This document shows, one piece after another, positions 1 through 6,616 of a DNA stretch of 7,420 nt. The position numbers and the translations under genes were made by a program. Every line of letters starts with the position of its first letter. The first letter of the stretch is position 1. The stretch spans positions 1 through 7,420 of the forward strand of contig CALFPN010000098.1 in assembly GCA_937919015.1 (NCBI GenBank). Reading direction: 5' to 3'. The notes below the pieces were generated by a model, which saw only the letters and a program-made list of their open reading frames with translations, searched no databases and was not told where the DNA came from. The DNA is from an uncultured Clostridia bacterium. Lineage in GTDB: Bacteria > Bacillota > Clostridia > Lachnospirales > Anaerotignaceae.

Positions 1-395
1 GCAATATTATTTGCTGTTTAGAACACAGCATTCAGCAATGTATATGCAATAAAGAACCATGCATACTGCGCTTTAGGCCCAATATTTACAGGGATGGCAA
101 AGATCGCTGCCAGTGTAATGGCACAGCCGATGTAGCCGTAAAGCATCCAGGGTTTTGCTTTCCCCATTTTTGTTTTTGTTTTGTCGATCATCGTACCAAA
201 AAATACGTCTGTCACACCATCCATCAATTTGGACAGCGCGATCAACGAACCTACGATACCGGCATCCATGCCAATGACGGTCGTCAAATAAACCATAACA
301 AAGGCAGAAAGGAAAGCATATACTACGTTACCGGCAATATCCCCGGAGCCGTAACCAACTTTATTATACCACTTTAAATATTTCTTTTCTTCCAT
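1..395 (-). pseudogene. GPH-family (MFS_2) sugar:cation symporter, N-terminal part, interrupted by an in-frame stop
   Basis: This is the start of an inner-membrane glycoside-cation symporter of the MelB/LacS type, the expected importer for the beta-galactosidase encoded just upstream. The first 125 residues cover about four membrane segments (roughly residues 15-40, 45-70, 83-103 and 110-125). They carry the family's early acidic residues Asp19 (GSGDIAGN) and Asp59/Asp63 (DGVTD), which match MelB Asp19/Asp55/Asp59, followed by the loop KTKTKMGKAKPW. The ATG at 393-395 has a good Shine-Dalgarno sequence (AGGGGGAG, 403-410, spacer 7). Codon 126 (18-20) is TAA. The same frame continues beyond it as T-A-N-N-I-A to the window edge, which fits the usual family sequence with a Tyr at the stop position. 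The full family length is about 450-500 residues, so a 125-residue product would not transport. The change may be a true nonsense mutation or a sequence error; the rest of the gene is outside the window. Confidence 0.75.
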
Positions 396-458
396 GATAA
401 TTCTCCCCCTAAATTTGCGTATACATTACCGGATGCACATGCGCAACAGAACGCCCTC

Positions 459-3400
459 TTATTTGTTCTGATAAGGTTTCAAAACCAACTGGAATACAAA
501 GTTTTTCTGTTCCAGTCTGTATTTTTCCAACAATTCAGGACCACAGCTGTTGGAACCAATACCATTCTGTGCATAATCCAGACACAGGATCATATTTTCT
601 GCAGGCACCAGTTCAAAGTTATGTTTCTTTTCTGTCAGTTCTTCTTGTGTATAGATAGAAGCATTGAAGGAAAAACCGTTTTCAGAGAATACAGCCAGAC
701 CGCTGTCTGTTCCTTCTGCCATTACATAGGAACAGTCATAGTGGCTGCCATTTTCCTGAGGTCTTGTATAATCCTCATGCAGTTCGGCTGCTTTTGCAGA
801 ATAGATGCCATAGGAAGCTGCTCTGTGCTTATCGCAGTAGCTTTCCATAGGACCCATACCATAATAGCTGATTCCATCCATATCTTTTCTCAGATGCAGA
901 CGAATACCGAATCTGGGCAGCATGGGGAATTCAGGACATCTTTCCACGTCCATTTTCAGGGAAATCATACCCTGACCGTCGATGCTCCATGTGGTATCCA
1001 TATTCAAAACTCTCTGTACTGCATCCGCCGCCAGAGACATTGTGGAATGGATTACAACACAACCTTCTTTATGTTCTACCGTTGTTTCATAAGCGCGAGC
1101 TTTTGTTTTATCATATCTTGCACGATACCATTCCAGCTTGATATACATATCATTGTCTGTAGGTGCGCGCCAGATATTTACTTCCATAGGTTTTTCGATC
1201 TGATCAATACCGTTGAATTCCAGTTTTGTGAACAGACCTGTTCGTTTATCCAGACAATAACAGAAGTTTTCACCTGTTACCTTTACTTCTTTTGCTGTTT
1301 CTTCAACCTGCAGATTATGACCCGCTTTGCCGAACTGTTCCAGATTTTCTGCAACCTTCTGGTTTCTGCTGTCTGCATTTTCCAGAGAAATTTCGTCAAA
1401 ACCAAGCATATGGCCTGCAGGAACCAGTGCTGCATCCTGTACAGAATAGTAGCTGATCTTCAGGAAAGCACGGCCTTGTTCAGGTACAGAAACAGGCACT
1501 TCCATCACTGCTGTTTCAAAAGGCGCAATGTCATGACCTTTCAGTTCGCCGGACTGCAGTGTCTGACCATCGCAGTGCAGTTCATACATCATTTTAATGG
1601 AATCTTTTGTACTTGTGAAATCCAGATAGTTCTGCAGTGTGATCTGTTTTGTTTCCTGATCAAACGCTTTCACTCTTACAGGGCGATAAACGTTTTTGTA
1701 TTCCATCAGGCCTGTGTGAGGTCTGCGGTCAGGATATACCAGACCATCCATGCAGAAGTTGCTGTCATGTACCTCTTCGCCGTGGTCACCGCCGTAGAAA
1801 TACATCGCTCTGCCATCTTCCGCCTGACCCTTATAGATCGCATGATCGCACCATTCCCATACGAAGCCGCCGCACATGATATCATTTTCATGGAACAGCT
1901 GGAAATGGTCTTCAAAGTCACCAGGGCCGTTACCCATGGCATGGCTGTATTCAATCAGAATAAAAGGCTTGTCCGGATCATTTTTCAGGTATTCATCCAT
2001 TTCTTCAAAGAGAGGATACATACGGCTGAACAGATCCAAATTGGAAAAATCATATTTCCGGTTGTCACTGTGATATCTTGCACTTTCAAAATGTGTCAGT
2101 CTACTGTTATCAAAAGATTTTGTCCACTTCAGAGCTTCTTCGATGGTGCAACCATAAGCACATTCATTCCCCATAGACCAGATCACGATACAAGGACGGT
2201 TCTTATCTCTTTCCACGCAGCGTTTTACTCTGTCTACGGTTGCTTCGATATATTCGGGATTGTCGGAAATTGTTTCGTTCCAACGTTTGCTTTTATGCTC
2301 AAACTCGTTGTTTTTGTAATAAATTTCAGAAGGACCATGGCTTTCATTATCCGCTTCGTCTACTACATAAAAACCGTATTCATCACAAAGCTGATAGAAA
2401 TAAGGTACATTGGGATAATGACTGGAGCGGATCGCATTGAAGTTATGCTGTTTCATCATTTCCATGTCCTTTTTCATCTGTTCCATGCTGATCACTGGGC
2501 CCGTGACAGGATCGGAATCATGTCTGTTTACACCATGAAAAACGATTGGCCTATCATTCAATTTCACTACGCAGTCTTCAATATAGATCTTTCTGATCCC
2601 GACACGGTCTGTGATCACTTCATCTGCAGTTTCGAAAACAATTGTGTATAAATAGGGGGCCTCTGCATTCCACAAAGTAGGTTGTTCGATTTCGAATACT
2701 GCGGTTGTTTTGCTTTCTTCACTTTCTTTAATTTCTTTTGTACTTAATACCGCGCCTTCTTTGTTCATCAGTGTGACTTTTGTAGGAACGGTTTTATCAA
2801 AATAAGTAATTTCTGCTGTTACGACAGCTTTCTCTTTTGTATAGTCTGTTTTAATGAAATAGTCGAAGATGCCTTCTTTGGGTCTGTGCAGCAGATAAAC
2901 ATCTCTGAAAATACCGCTCATACGGAATTTATCCTGATCTTCCATATAGCTGCCGTCACACCATTTCAGCACCAGTACTGCCAGACGGTTTTTGCCATCT
3001 TTCAGAACATCTGTCAGGTCAAATTCGCTGGTGGAACGGGAAACCTGACTGTACCCGATATATGTGCCATTGACCCAAACGTAGAAGCAGGAGTCAACGC
3101 CTTCAAAGACCAGATATGCATTGGGTGCATCCTCTTTTCTTTTGTAGTCGAAATCCCACACATATGCACCGCAGGGATTATCCTGGGGTACATATGGAGG
3201 ATCGAAAGGGAAGGGATAACGAATATTAGTATATTGATGAGAGTCGTACCCGAAATTCTGCCATACCCCGGGAACAGGGATGGAATCAAACTGACTCACA
3301 TCAAAATTGTCCATATAAAATTCTTCTTCCAGATCATAAATACTGGAAAAATATTTGAATCCCCAGGTTCCGTTCAGCAACTGGAATCTGTCAGATTCTT

Positions 3401-3515
3401 CTCTATTTTCTACCAATGTGTGCATCATCTTGGACGCCGGAATATAGTAACTTCTGTTGGGCATCGTGTTTTCATGCAACATGTGGGGATCTTCATAGTA
3501 TTTTTTAATAATCAT
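459..3515 (-). CDS. lacZ: Beta-galactosidase, LacZ type (glycoside hydrolase family 2)
   Basis: This cytoplasmic enzyme hydrolyses lactose and other beta-galactosides. The 1018-residue product is close to E. coli LacZ (1023). Domains in order: jelly-roll sugar-binding domain (about 40-210), immunoglobulin-like domain (about 213-310), TIM barrel (about 312-605), a further beta domain (about 610-700) and the large C-terminal beta-sandwich (about 745-1012). Catalytic residues are present: acid/base Glu451 in WSMGNE and nucleophile Glu522 in ILIEYSHAMGN. Counterparts of E. coli Asp201 (Asp195), His357 (His332), His391 (His366), Glu416/His418 (Glu391/His393), His540 (His525), Trp568 (Trp553) and Phe601 (Phe587) are also seen. 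E. coli Trp999 is replaced by Cys991 in GIGSNSCGP. The frame stays open 37 codons further upstream, but the ATG at 3513-3515 has GGAGGT seven bases before it, and a longer start would run through the promoter. No signal peptide is seen. The permease follows 63 nt downstream, so the two are probably one transcript. Confidence 0.96.
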   Translation of the reverse strand: MIIKKYYEDPHMLHENTMPNRSYYIPASKMMHTLVENREESDRFQLLNGTWGFKYFSSIYDLEEEFYMDNFDVSQFDSIPVPGVWQNFGYDSHQYTNIRYPFPFDPPYVPQDNPCGAYVWDFDYKRKEDAPNAYLVFEGVDSCFYVWVNGTYIGYSQVSRSTSEFDLTDVLKDGKNRLAVLVLKWCDGSYMEDQDKFRMSGIFRDVYLLHRPKEGIFDYFIKTDYTKEKAVVTAEITYFDKTVPTKVTLMNKEGAVLSTKEIKESEESKTTAVFEIEQPTLWNAEAPYLYTIVFETADEVITDRVGIRKIYIEDCVVKLNDRPIVFHGVNRHDSDPVTGPVISMEQMKKDMEMMKQHNFNAIRSSHYPNVPYFYQLCDEYGFYVVDEADNESHGPSEIYYKNNEFEHKSKRWNETISDNPEYIEATVDRVKRCVERDKNRPCIVIWSMGNECAYGCTIEEALKWTKSFDNSRLTHFESARYHSDNRKYDFSNLDLFSRMYPLFEEMDEYLKNDPDKPFILIEYSHAMGNGPGDFEDHFQLFHENDIMCGGFVWEWCDHAIYKGQAEDGRAMYFYGGDHGEEVHDSNFCMDGLVYPDRRPHTGLMEYKNVYRPVRVKAFDQETKQITLQNYLDFTSTKDSIKMMYELHCDGQTLQSGELKGHDIAPFETAVMEVPVSVPEQGRAFLKISYYSVQDAALVPAGHMLGFDEISLENADSRNQKVAENLEQFGKAGHNLQVEETAKEVKVTGENFCYCLDKRTGLFTKLEFNGIDQIEKPMEVNIWRAPTDNDMYIKLEWYRARYDKTKARAYETTVEHKEGCVVIHSTMSLAADAVQRVLNMDTTWSIDGQGMISLKMDVERCPEFPMLPRFGIRLHLRKDMDGISYYGMGPMESYCDKHRAASYGIYSAKAAELHEDYTRPQENGSHYDCSYVMAEGTDSGLAVFSENGFSFNASIYTQEELTEKKHNFELVPAENMILCLDYAQNGIGSNSCGPELLEKYRLEQKNFVFQLVLKPYQNK

Positions 3516-3522
3516 CCTGTAC

Positions 3523-3528
3523 ACCTCC
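3523..3528 (-). promoter_or_regulatory. Ribosome binding site that fixes the lacZ start
   Basis: The minus strand reads GGAGGT followed by a 7-nt spacer and ATG at 3515. It selects this start over the longer open frame that begins at 3626. Confidence 0.85.
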
Positions 3529-3539
3529 GTGTTGTCTTC

Positions 3540-3568
3540 ATTATAAAATTTCTTTTCAGAGATAACCA
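3540..3568 (-). promoter_or_regulatory. Candidate lacZ-permease promoter (perfect -10, weak -35)
   Basis: The minus strand has an exact TATAAT at 3545-3540. The hexamer 17 bases upstream (3568-3563) is TGGTTA, matching TTGACA at only three positions. Transcription would start near 3533, leaving a short leader of about 18 nt that holds the lacZ ribosome binding site. A good -10 with a poor -35 is what is expected of a promoter that needs an activator, and the divergent AraC-family gene is the natural candidate. The activation is inferred; only the hexamers are seen. Confidence 0.55.
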
Positions 3569-3574
3569 TAAATT

Positions 3575-3660
3575 CAATTAGACAAAACATGCATAAAATG
3601 ATACAATTAGTAACAAGAAATCTCAATAAGATACATAAATCAAATTTCGCAAGTCTAATT
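3575..3660. repeat. Three AATTAG-centred motifs, candidate AraC-family operator half-sites
   Basis: CAATTAG occurs twice on the plus strand (3575-3581 and 3604-3610, starts 29 bp apart). AATTAGAC at 3576-3583 is repeated in inverted orientation as GTCTAATT at 3653-3660. All three copies lie in the 168-bp divergent spacer. The first two overlap the -35 and -10 hexamers of the proposed araC promoter. The first copy is also centred about 45 bp upstream of the predicted lacZ start point, a usual place for an activator. The spacer is AT-rich, so chance repeats are possible, and assignment to this regulator is inferred. Confidence 0.4.
3579..3607 (+). promoter_or_regulatory. Candidate promoter of the AraC-family regulator gene
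   Basis: TAGACA (3579-3584) and TACAAT (3602-3607) each match the sigma-A consensus at five of six positions and are separated by an ideal 17 bp. The start would fall near 3614, giving a leader of about 70 nt before the ATG at 3684. Both hexamers sit within copies of the CAATTAG motif, which would suit autorepression. Confidence 0.55.
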
Positions 3661-3669
3661 TCATTATAT

Positions 3670-3674
3670 GGAGG
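3670..3674 (+). promoter_or_regulatory. Ribosome binding site that decides the araC-type start
   Basis: GGAGG at 3670-3674 directly abuts an ATG at 3675, too close for initiation. It lies nine bases before the in-frame ATG at 3684 and fifteen before another at 3690. The 3684 codon is therefore the best start, giving 291 residues instead of 294. Confidence 0.75.
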
Positions 3675-3683
3675 ATGCTACTT

Positions 3684-4559
3684 ATGTACATGGATTCTGC
3701 TTATTGGCACAACAAAGTGCTTGATTTCAAAGATAAAAGCCGACCTCTTTTTGTCTGCAGTTGCGGTACTTATCATTTGTTTACTAAGCCCAAACTGCCT
3801 ACACATCGCCCGCGCGGACGTTTAGACTACCAAATACTGTATATCGCTTCCGGAAAAGCCCACTTCTTTTTCAATGGTGTTGAAAAAATTGTTAACGCCG
3901 GTAACATGGTCATCTATCGCCCCAAAGAGGAGCAGAGATACTTCTATTACAGTACAGACCATACAGAAGTATACTGGCTCCATTTCACCGGGAGCAATGT
4001 AAAAAATATCATACGAAAATATGGTATCTCTGATGATATGCATGTGATACATACGGGCACTTCTCTGGAATATAAAAGAATCTTCCTGCAGATCATTCAG
4101 GAACTGAAGCTCTGCAGAGAAGATTATGAGGAGCTGCTGGTAACATATTTACAGCAGCTGTTAATTCTGATCCATCGTGCCATTAACAGCAAACCTCGCA
4201 ACAAGAATCATGCTTTGATGCAGGAAATGGATGCTGCTGTTCGTTATTTCCACGAAAATTACAATAAACCCATCAGCATTGAAGCATATGCGGCAGAAAA
4301 CCATATGAGTGTCAGCTGGTTTATCCGCAGTTTCAAAGAATATACGGACGCTACCCCTGCCCAGTATCTGCTTTCCATTCGCATTTCCAACGCGCAGACG
4401 CTATTGGAAACAACTTCTTATAATATTACTGAGATTGCAGAGATCGTTGGCTATGACAACCCTCTGTATTTCAGCCGCATCTTCAAAAAACAAAATGGGA
4501 TGTCTCCTTCGGATTTTCGCAAGCATTTGCAGAGCGAACCGATACAGACGATCACTTAA
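3684..4559 (+). CDS. AraC/XylS-family transcriptional regulator with cupin sensor domain
   Basis: This is a DNA-binding regulator, most likely the local control protein for the divergent lacZ-permease transcript. The 291-residue product has an N-terminal cupin-like sugar-sensing domain (about 20-110, with YIASGKAHFFFNG and the AGNMVIYRP turn). A helical linker follows (about 125-170). The C-terminal double helix-turn-helix domain spans about 183-282. The first helix-turn-helix is around ISIEAYAAENHMSVSWFIRSFK, and the second carries the family signature: ITEIAEIVGYDNPLYFSRIF followed by KKQNGMSPSDFR. Length is typical of the family. The gene is divergent from lacZ across a 168-bp spacer and ends tail to tail with galE, its TAA (4557-4559) overlapping galE's stop. 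The effector cannot be read from sequence; lactose, galactose or another galactoside is inferred from context. The start was chosen by ribosome-binding-site spacing. Confidence 0.93.
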   Translation: MYMDSAYWHNKVLDFKDKSRPLFVCSCGTYHLFTKPKLPTHRPRGRLDYQILYIASGKAHFFFNGVEKIVNAGNMVIYRPKEEQRYFYYSTDHTEVYWLHFTGSNVKNIIRKYGISDDMHVIHTGTSLEYKRIFLQIIQELKLCREDYEELLVTYLQQLLILIHRAINSKPRNKNHALMQEMDAAVRYFHENYNKPISIEAYAAENHMSVSWFIRSFKEYTDATPAQYLLSIRISNAQTLLETTSYNITEIAEIVGYDNPLYFSRIFKKQNGMSPSDFRKHLQSEPIQTIT

Positions 4560-5554
4560 TCTTCGTTTTTATATCCGTATGGATGGCTCTTATGCCACTT
4601 CCATGCGGATTTTATAATTTCACGCAGGCTGTCGTGTTTGGGATTCCAACCCAGAATTGTTTTTGCTTTTTCGCTGGATGCAATCAGTACAGCAGGGTCG
4701 CCTGCTCTTCTGTCTGTTTCCACAACTTTGATGGATTCACCTGTTACTTTTTCTGCCATGTCGATAACTTCTCTTACTGTGAAGCCTACGCCGTTACCCA
4801 GATTAAAGATGTCACTCTTATTGCCTGCCATCAGGTATTTCACAGCCAGAATATGTGCTTCTGCCAGGTCTGTTACATGGATATAGTCTCTGATGCAAGT
4901 ACCATCTTTTGTAGGATAGTCTGTACCAAATACGGCGATATGTTCTCTTTTGCCCAGAGGCACCTGCAGGATCAGAGGAATCAGATGTGTTTCAGGGTTG
5001 TGTGCTTCACCGATTTCGCCGCTCTTATGGGCACCGCATGCATTGAAATAACGCAGAGAAACATATCTCATACCGTGTGCTTTTTCTACCCATTTGAACA
5101 TTTTTTCCATGGACAGTTTTGTTTCGCCATACGCATTTGTAGGTTCTGTTTTGTCACCTTCCTGAATAGGAATACATTCAGGTTCGCCGTAAGTTGCTGC
5201 TGTGGAAGAGAATACGATTTTGTCAATACCGTGAGCTACCAGAGCTTCCAGCAGTGTTTTTGTACCGCAAAGGTTGTTATCATAGTATTTCAGAGGGTTT
5301 GTCATACTTTCCCCAACCTGAGAGTTTGCAGCAAAGTGGATTACTGCATCGATATCCTTTTCTTTTGCCAGAACTGTGTCCAGAAAGTTTCTGTCTCTCA
5401 GGTCACCCTGATAGAATGTTGCTTCTGGATGAACTGCTTCTGCAAAGCCTGTTTCCAGATTATCGATGATGACTACTTCTGCACCGTTTTCGATCAGTTC
5501 ATATACTGTGTGAGAACCAATATAGCCTGCACCGCCTAATACCAATACTTTCAT
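4556..5554 (-). CDS. galE: UDP-glucose 4-epimerase
   Basis: This NAD-dependent short-chain dehydrogenase/reductase-fold enzyme interconverts UDP-galactose and UDP-glucose, closing the Leloir cycle. The 332-residue product has the N-terminal Rossmann motif GGAGYIG (Gly7, Gly10, Gly13) and DNLETG after beta-2. It also has HFAANSQVGES, the SSTAATYGE strand with Thr118 at the position of E. coli Ser124, the catalytic Tyr142/Lys146 pair (YGETK), RYFNACGA and RDYIHVTDLA. The C terminus WKWHKSHPYGY is typical. The gene is third in a galT-galM-galE operon, 15 nt after galM. A GTG at 5560 is in frame, but it lies only four bases from the AGGAG (5565-5569), whereas ATG at 5554 has a spacer of ten and starts the conserved MKVLVLGG, so ATG is preferred. 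The last codons overlap the regulator gene on the other strand. Leu290 appears to occupy the place of E. coli Tyr299. Confidence 0.96.
   Translation of the reverse strand: MKVLVLGGAGYIGSHTVYELIENGAEVVIIDNLETGFAEAVHPEATFYQGDLRDRNFLDTVLAKEKDIDAVIHFAANSQVGESMTNPLKYYDNNLCGTKTLLEALVAHGIDKIVFSSTAATYGEPECIPIQEGDKTEPTNAYGETKLSMEKMFKWVEKAHGMRYVSLRYFNACGAHKSGEIGEAHNPETHLIPLILQVPLGKREHIAVFGTDYPTKDGTCIRDYIHVTDLAEAHILAVKYLMAGNKSDIFNLGNGVGFTVREVIDMAEKVTGESIKVVETDRRAGDPAVLIASSEKAKTILGWNPKHDSLREIIKSAWKWHKSHPYGYKNED
4573..4620 (+). terminator. Candidate intrinsic terminator of the regulator gene, inside the galE 3' end
   Basis: Fourteen bases after the regulator's stop, ATCCGTATGGA (4573-4583) pairs with TCCATGCGGAT (4600-4610), eleven pairs including one G-U. 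An inner TGGC/GCCA stem (4584-4587 with 4594-4597) closes a six-base loop, with a two-base bulge (4598-4599). It is followed on the plus strand by TTTATAATTT (4611-4620). On the minus strand the hairpin is not followed by a T-run, so the signal points to the regulator gene. The same bases encode the conserved tryptophan/histidine-rich C terminus of GalE, so some of the pairing could be a by-product of that protein motif. Confidence 0.5.
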
Positions 5555-5564
5555 TTTCACATCG

Positions 5565-5569
5565 CTCCT
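5565..5569 (-). promoter_or_regulatory. Ribosome binding site that decides the galE start
   Basis: AGGAG begins immediately after the galM TAA. It is four bases from an in-frame GTG (5560) and ten from the ATG (5554), which favours the ATG. An out-of-frame ATG directly followed by TGA lies between them and encodes nothing. Confidence 0.7.
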
Positions 5570-6604
5570 TTATACAAATTTATAGATTGTTACTGTATGA
5601 TACATTTCACCCTTCTTAAAAATAGGAGAAGGGAAATTGTCGTGATTGACTGCATCAGGGTAATACTGTGTTTCAAAACATACCCCCTGACGATTTTCAT
5701 ATACGGCACCGGATTTACCGTGTTCTTTGGAAATAAAGTTGCCTGTATACATCTGCACACCGGGAAGGTCTGTATATACCTCCATGGAAATGCCGCTTTT
5801 TTCGGAAGATGCCTCTGCCACTTTTGCCAGCTGTCCATTGTTTTTCAGGCACCAGTTATGGTCATACCCATTCCCGAAGATCAGTGCTTCATATGCTACA
5901 CCGATATCTCTGCCGATGGCTTTTTTCACACGGAAATCCATGGGTGTATTTTCTACGGGAACGATTTCCCCTGTAGGAATAGATTCTTTATTCGCTCTTG
6001 TGTAGCCGTCTGCATCGATCCAAACTTCATGATCCAATACATTACCGGAATCATGGCCATTCAGATTGAAATAGCTGTGATTTGTCAGGTTGATCACTGT
6101 ATCCGCTTCAGGCATTGCATTGTATTCGATCTTAACTTCATTTTCATCTGTCAGGATATACTTTACTTTGACCTCCAGCGCACCGGGGAAACCCTGATCG
6201 CCGTCGTGGCTGTGAAGCGCGAATGTGATACTATTTTCTGTTGTTTCGCTTACTTCCCACAGGCGGAAGCTGTAAAAATCTGTACCACTATGCAGACAGT
6301 TTGCGCCGTCATTTTTTGTCAATTCATAGCGTTTTCCGTTTAACAGAAAGGCACCGCCGCCGATACGGTTGGCATTTCTGCCGATGGTTGCGCCGAAGAA
6401 TGGCAGGCTGCCCCCTTCGTATCCCATTGGATCATCATAACCCAGCACCACATCCAACAGAGTACCCTTTTTATCGGGTACACACAGAGACTGCAGTGTT
6501 GCGCCGAAATCGGAAACTGCCATGGTCATTCCATTTTTATTTGTAAAAATATATAAGGAAGTTTTTTCACCTTTTTTTGTTTGTCCAAAACTTTTCTGTA
6601 CCAT
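5570..6604 (-). CDS. galM: Aldose 1-epimerase (galactose mutarotase)
   Basis: This cytoplasmic enzyme interconverts the beta and alpha anomers of galactose. That step links LacZ, which releases beta-D-galactose, to galactokinase, which needs the alpha form. The 344-residue product has the usual family length and a single beta-sandwich domain. Landmarks are GATIGRNANRI (about 71-81), His105 in ANCLHSG, the catalytic acid His176 in NLTNHSYFNL, GYDHNW (about 247-252), and the catalytic base Glu311 in VCFETQYYPDA. These correspond to His96, His170 and Glu304 of the Lactococcus enzyme. The ATG at 6602-6604 is preceded by GAGGTG (6610-6615). Only 12 nt separate it from galT and 15 nt from galE, so all three are almost certainly one transcript. 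No signal peptide is seen. Confidence 0.95.
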   Translation of the reverse strand: MVQKSFGQTKKGEKTSLYIFTNKNGMTMAVSDFGATLQSLCVPDKKGTLLDVVLGYDDPMGYEGGSLPFFGATIGRNANRIGGGAFLLNGKRYELTKNDGANCLHSGTDFYSFRLWEVSETTENSITFALHSHDGDQGFPGALEVKVKYILTDENEVKIEYNAMPEADTVINLTNHSYFNLNGHDSGNVLDHEVWIDADGYTRANKESIPTGEIVPVENTPMDFRVKKAIGRDIGVAYEALIFGNGYDHNWCLKNNGQLAKVAEASSEKSGISMEVYTDLPGVQMYTGNFISKEHGKSGAVYENRQGVCFETQYYPDAVNHDNFPSPIFKKGEMYHTVTIYKFV

Positions 6605-6616
6605 TTTTTCACCTCA

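Noticed and set aside
415..446. TTGCG/CGCAA inverted repeat and a near-palindrome TGCACATGCGCA between lacZ and the permease
   Set aside because: The five-pair stem with a 22-base loop and the 12-base near-palindrome are too weak, and no T-run follows on the minus strand. I do not call a terminator or operator.
621..2651. Very long open frame (676 codons) on the plus strand opposite lacZ
   Set aside because: It lies wholly antisense to a conserved gene, has a Cys/Phe/His/Ile-rich composition typical of reversed coding sequence, and I see neither a good ribosome binding site nor a recognisable domain. It arises from codon bias in lacZ.
3589..3594. ATGCAT palindrome in the divergent spacer
   Set aside because: The symmetry ends after six bases and it is likely to be chance in AT-rich sequence.
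3516..3626. Upstream extension of LacZ by 37 residues with a hydrophobic start that could suggest a signal peptide
   Set aside because: There is no ribosome binding site at 3626, the region contains the proposed promoter elements, and the GGAGGT-served ATG at 3515 gives the normal LacZ N terminus.
3516..3683. Catabolite-responsive (CcpA/cre) site
   Set aside because: I looked for a TGWAANCGNTNWCA-like match on both strands of the divergent spacer and saw none convincing.
4479..4520. Possible galTME terminator reading into the regulator gene (A-rich run then a small TCC/GGA stem on the plus strand)
   Set aside because: The stem is only about three pairs and would not form a stable terminator hairpin.
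4583..5539. Long open frame on the plus strand opposite galE
   Set aside because: It is antisense to well-conserved GalE motifs and shows the same reversed-coding composition. It would also overlap the regulator's end region without its own promoter or ribosome binding site.
5597..6343. Open frame on the plus strand opposite galM
   Set aside because: It is a shadow of galM with no family features.
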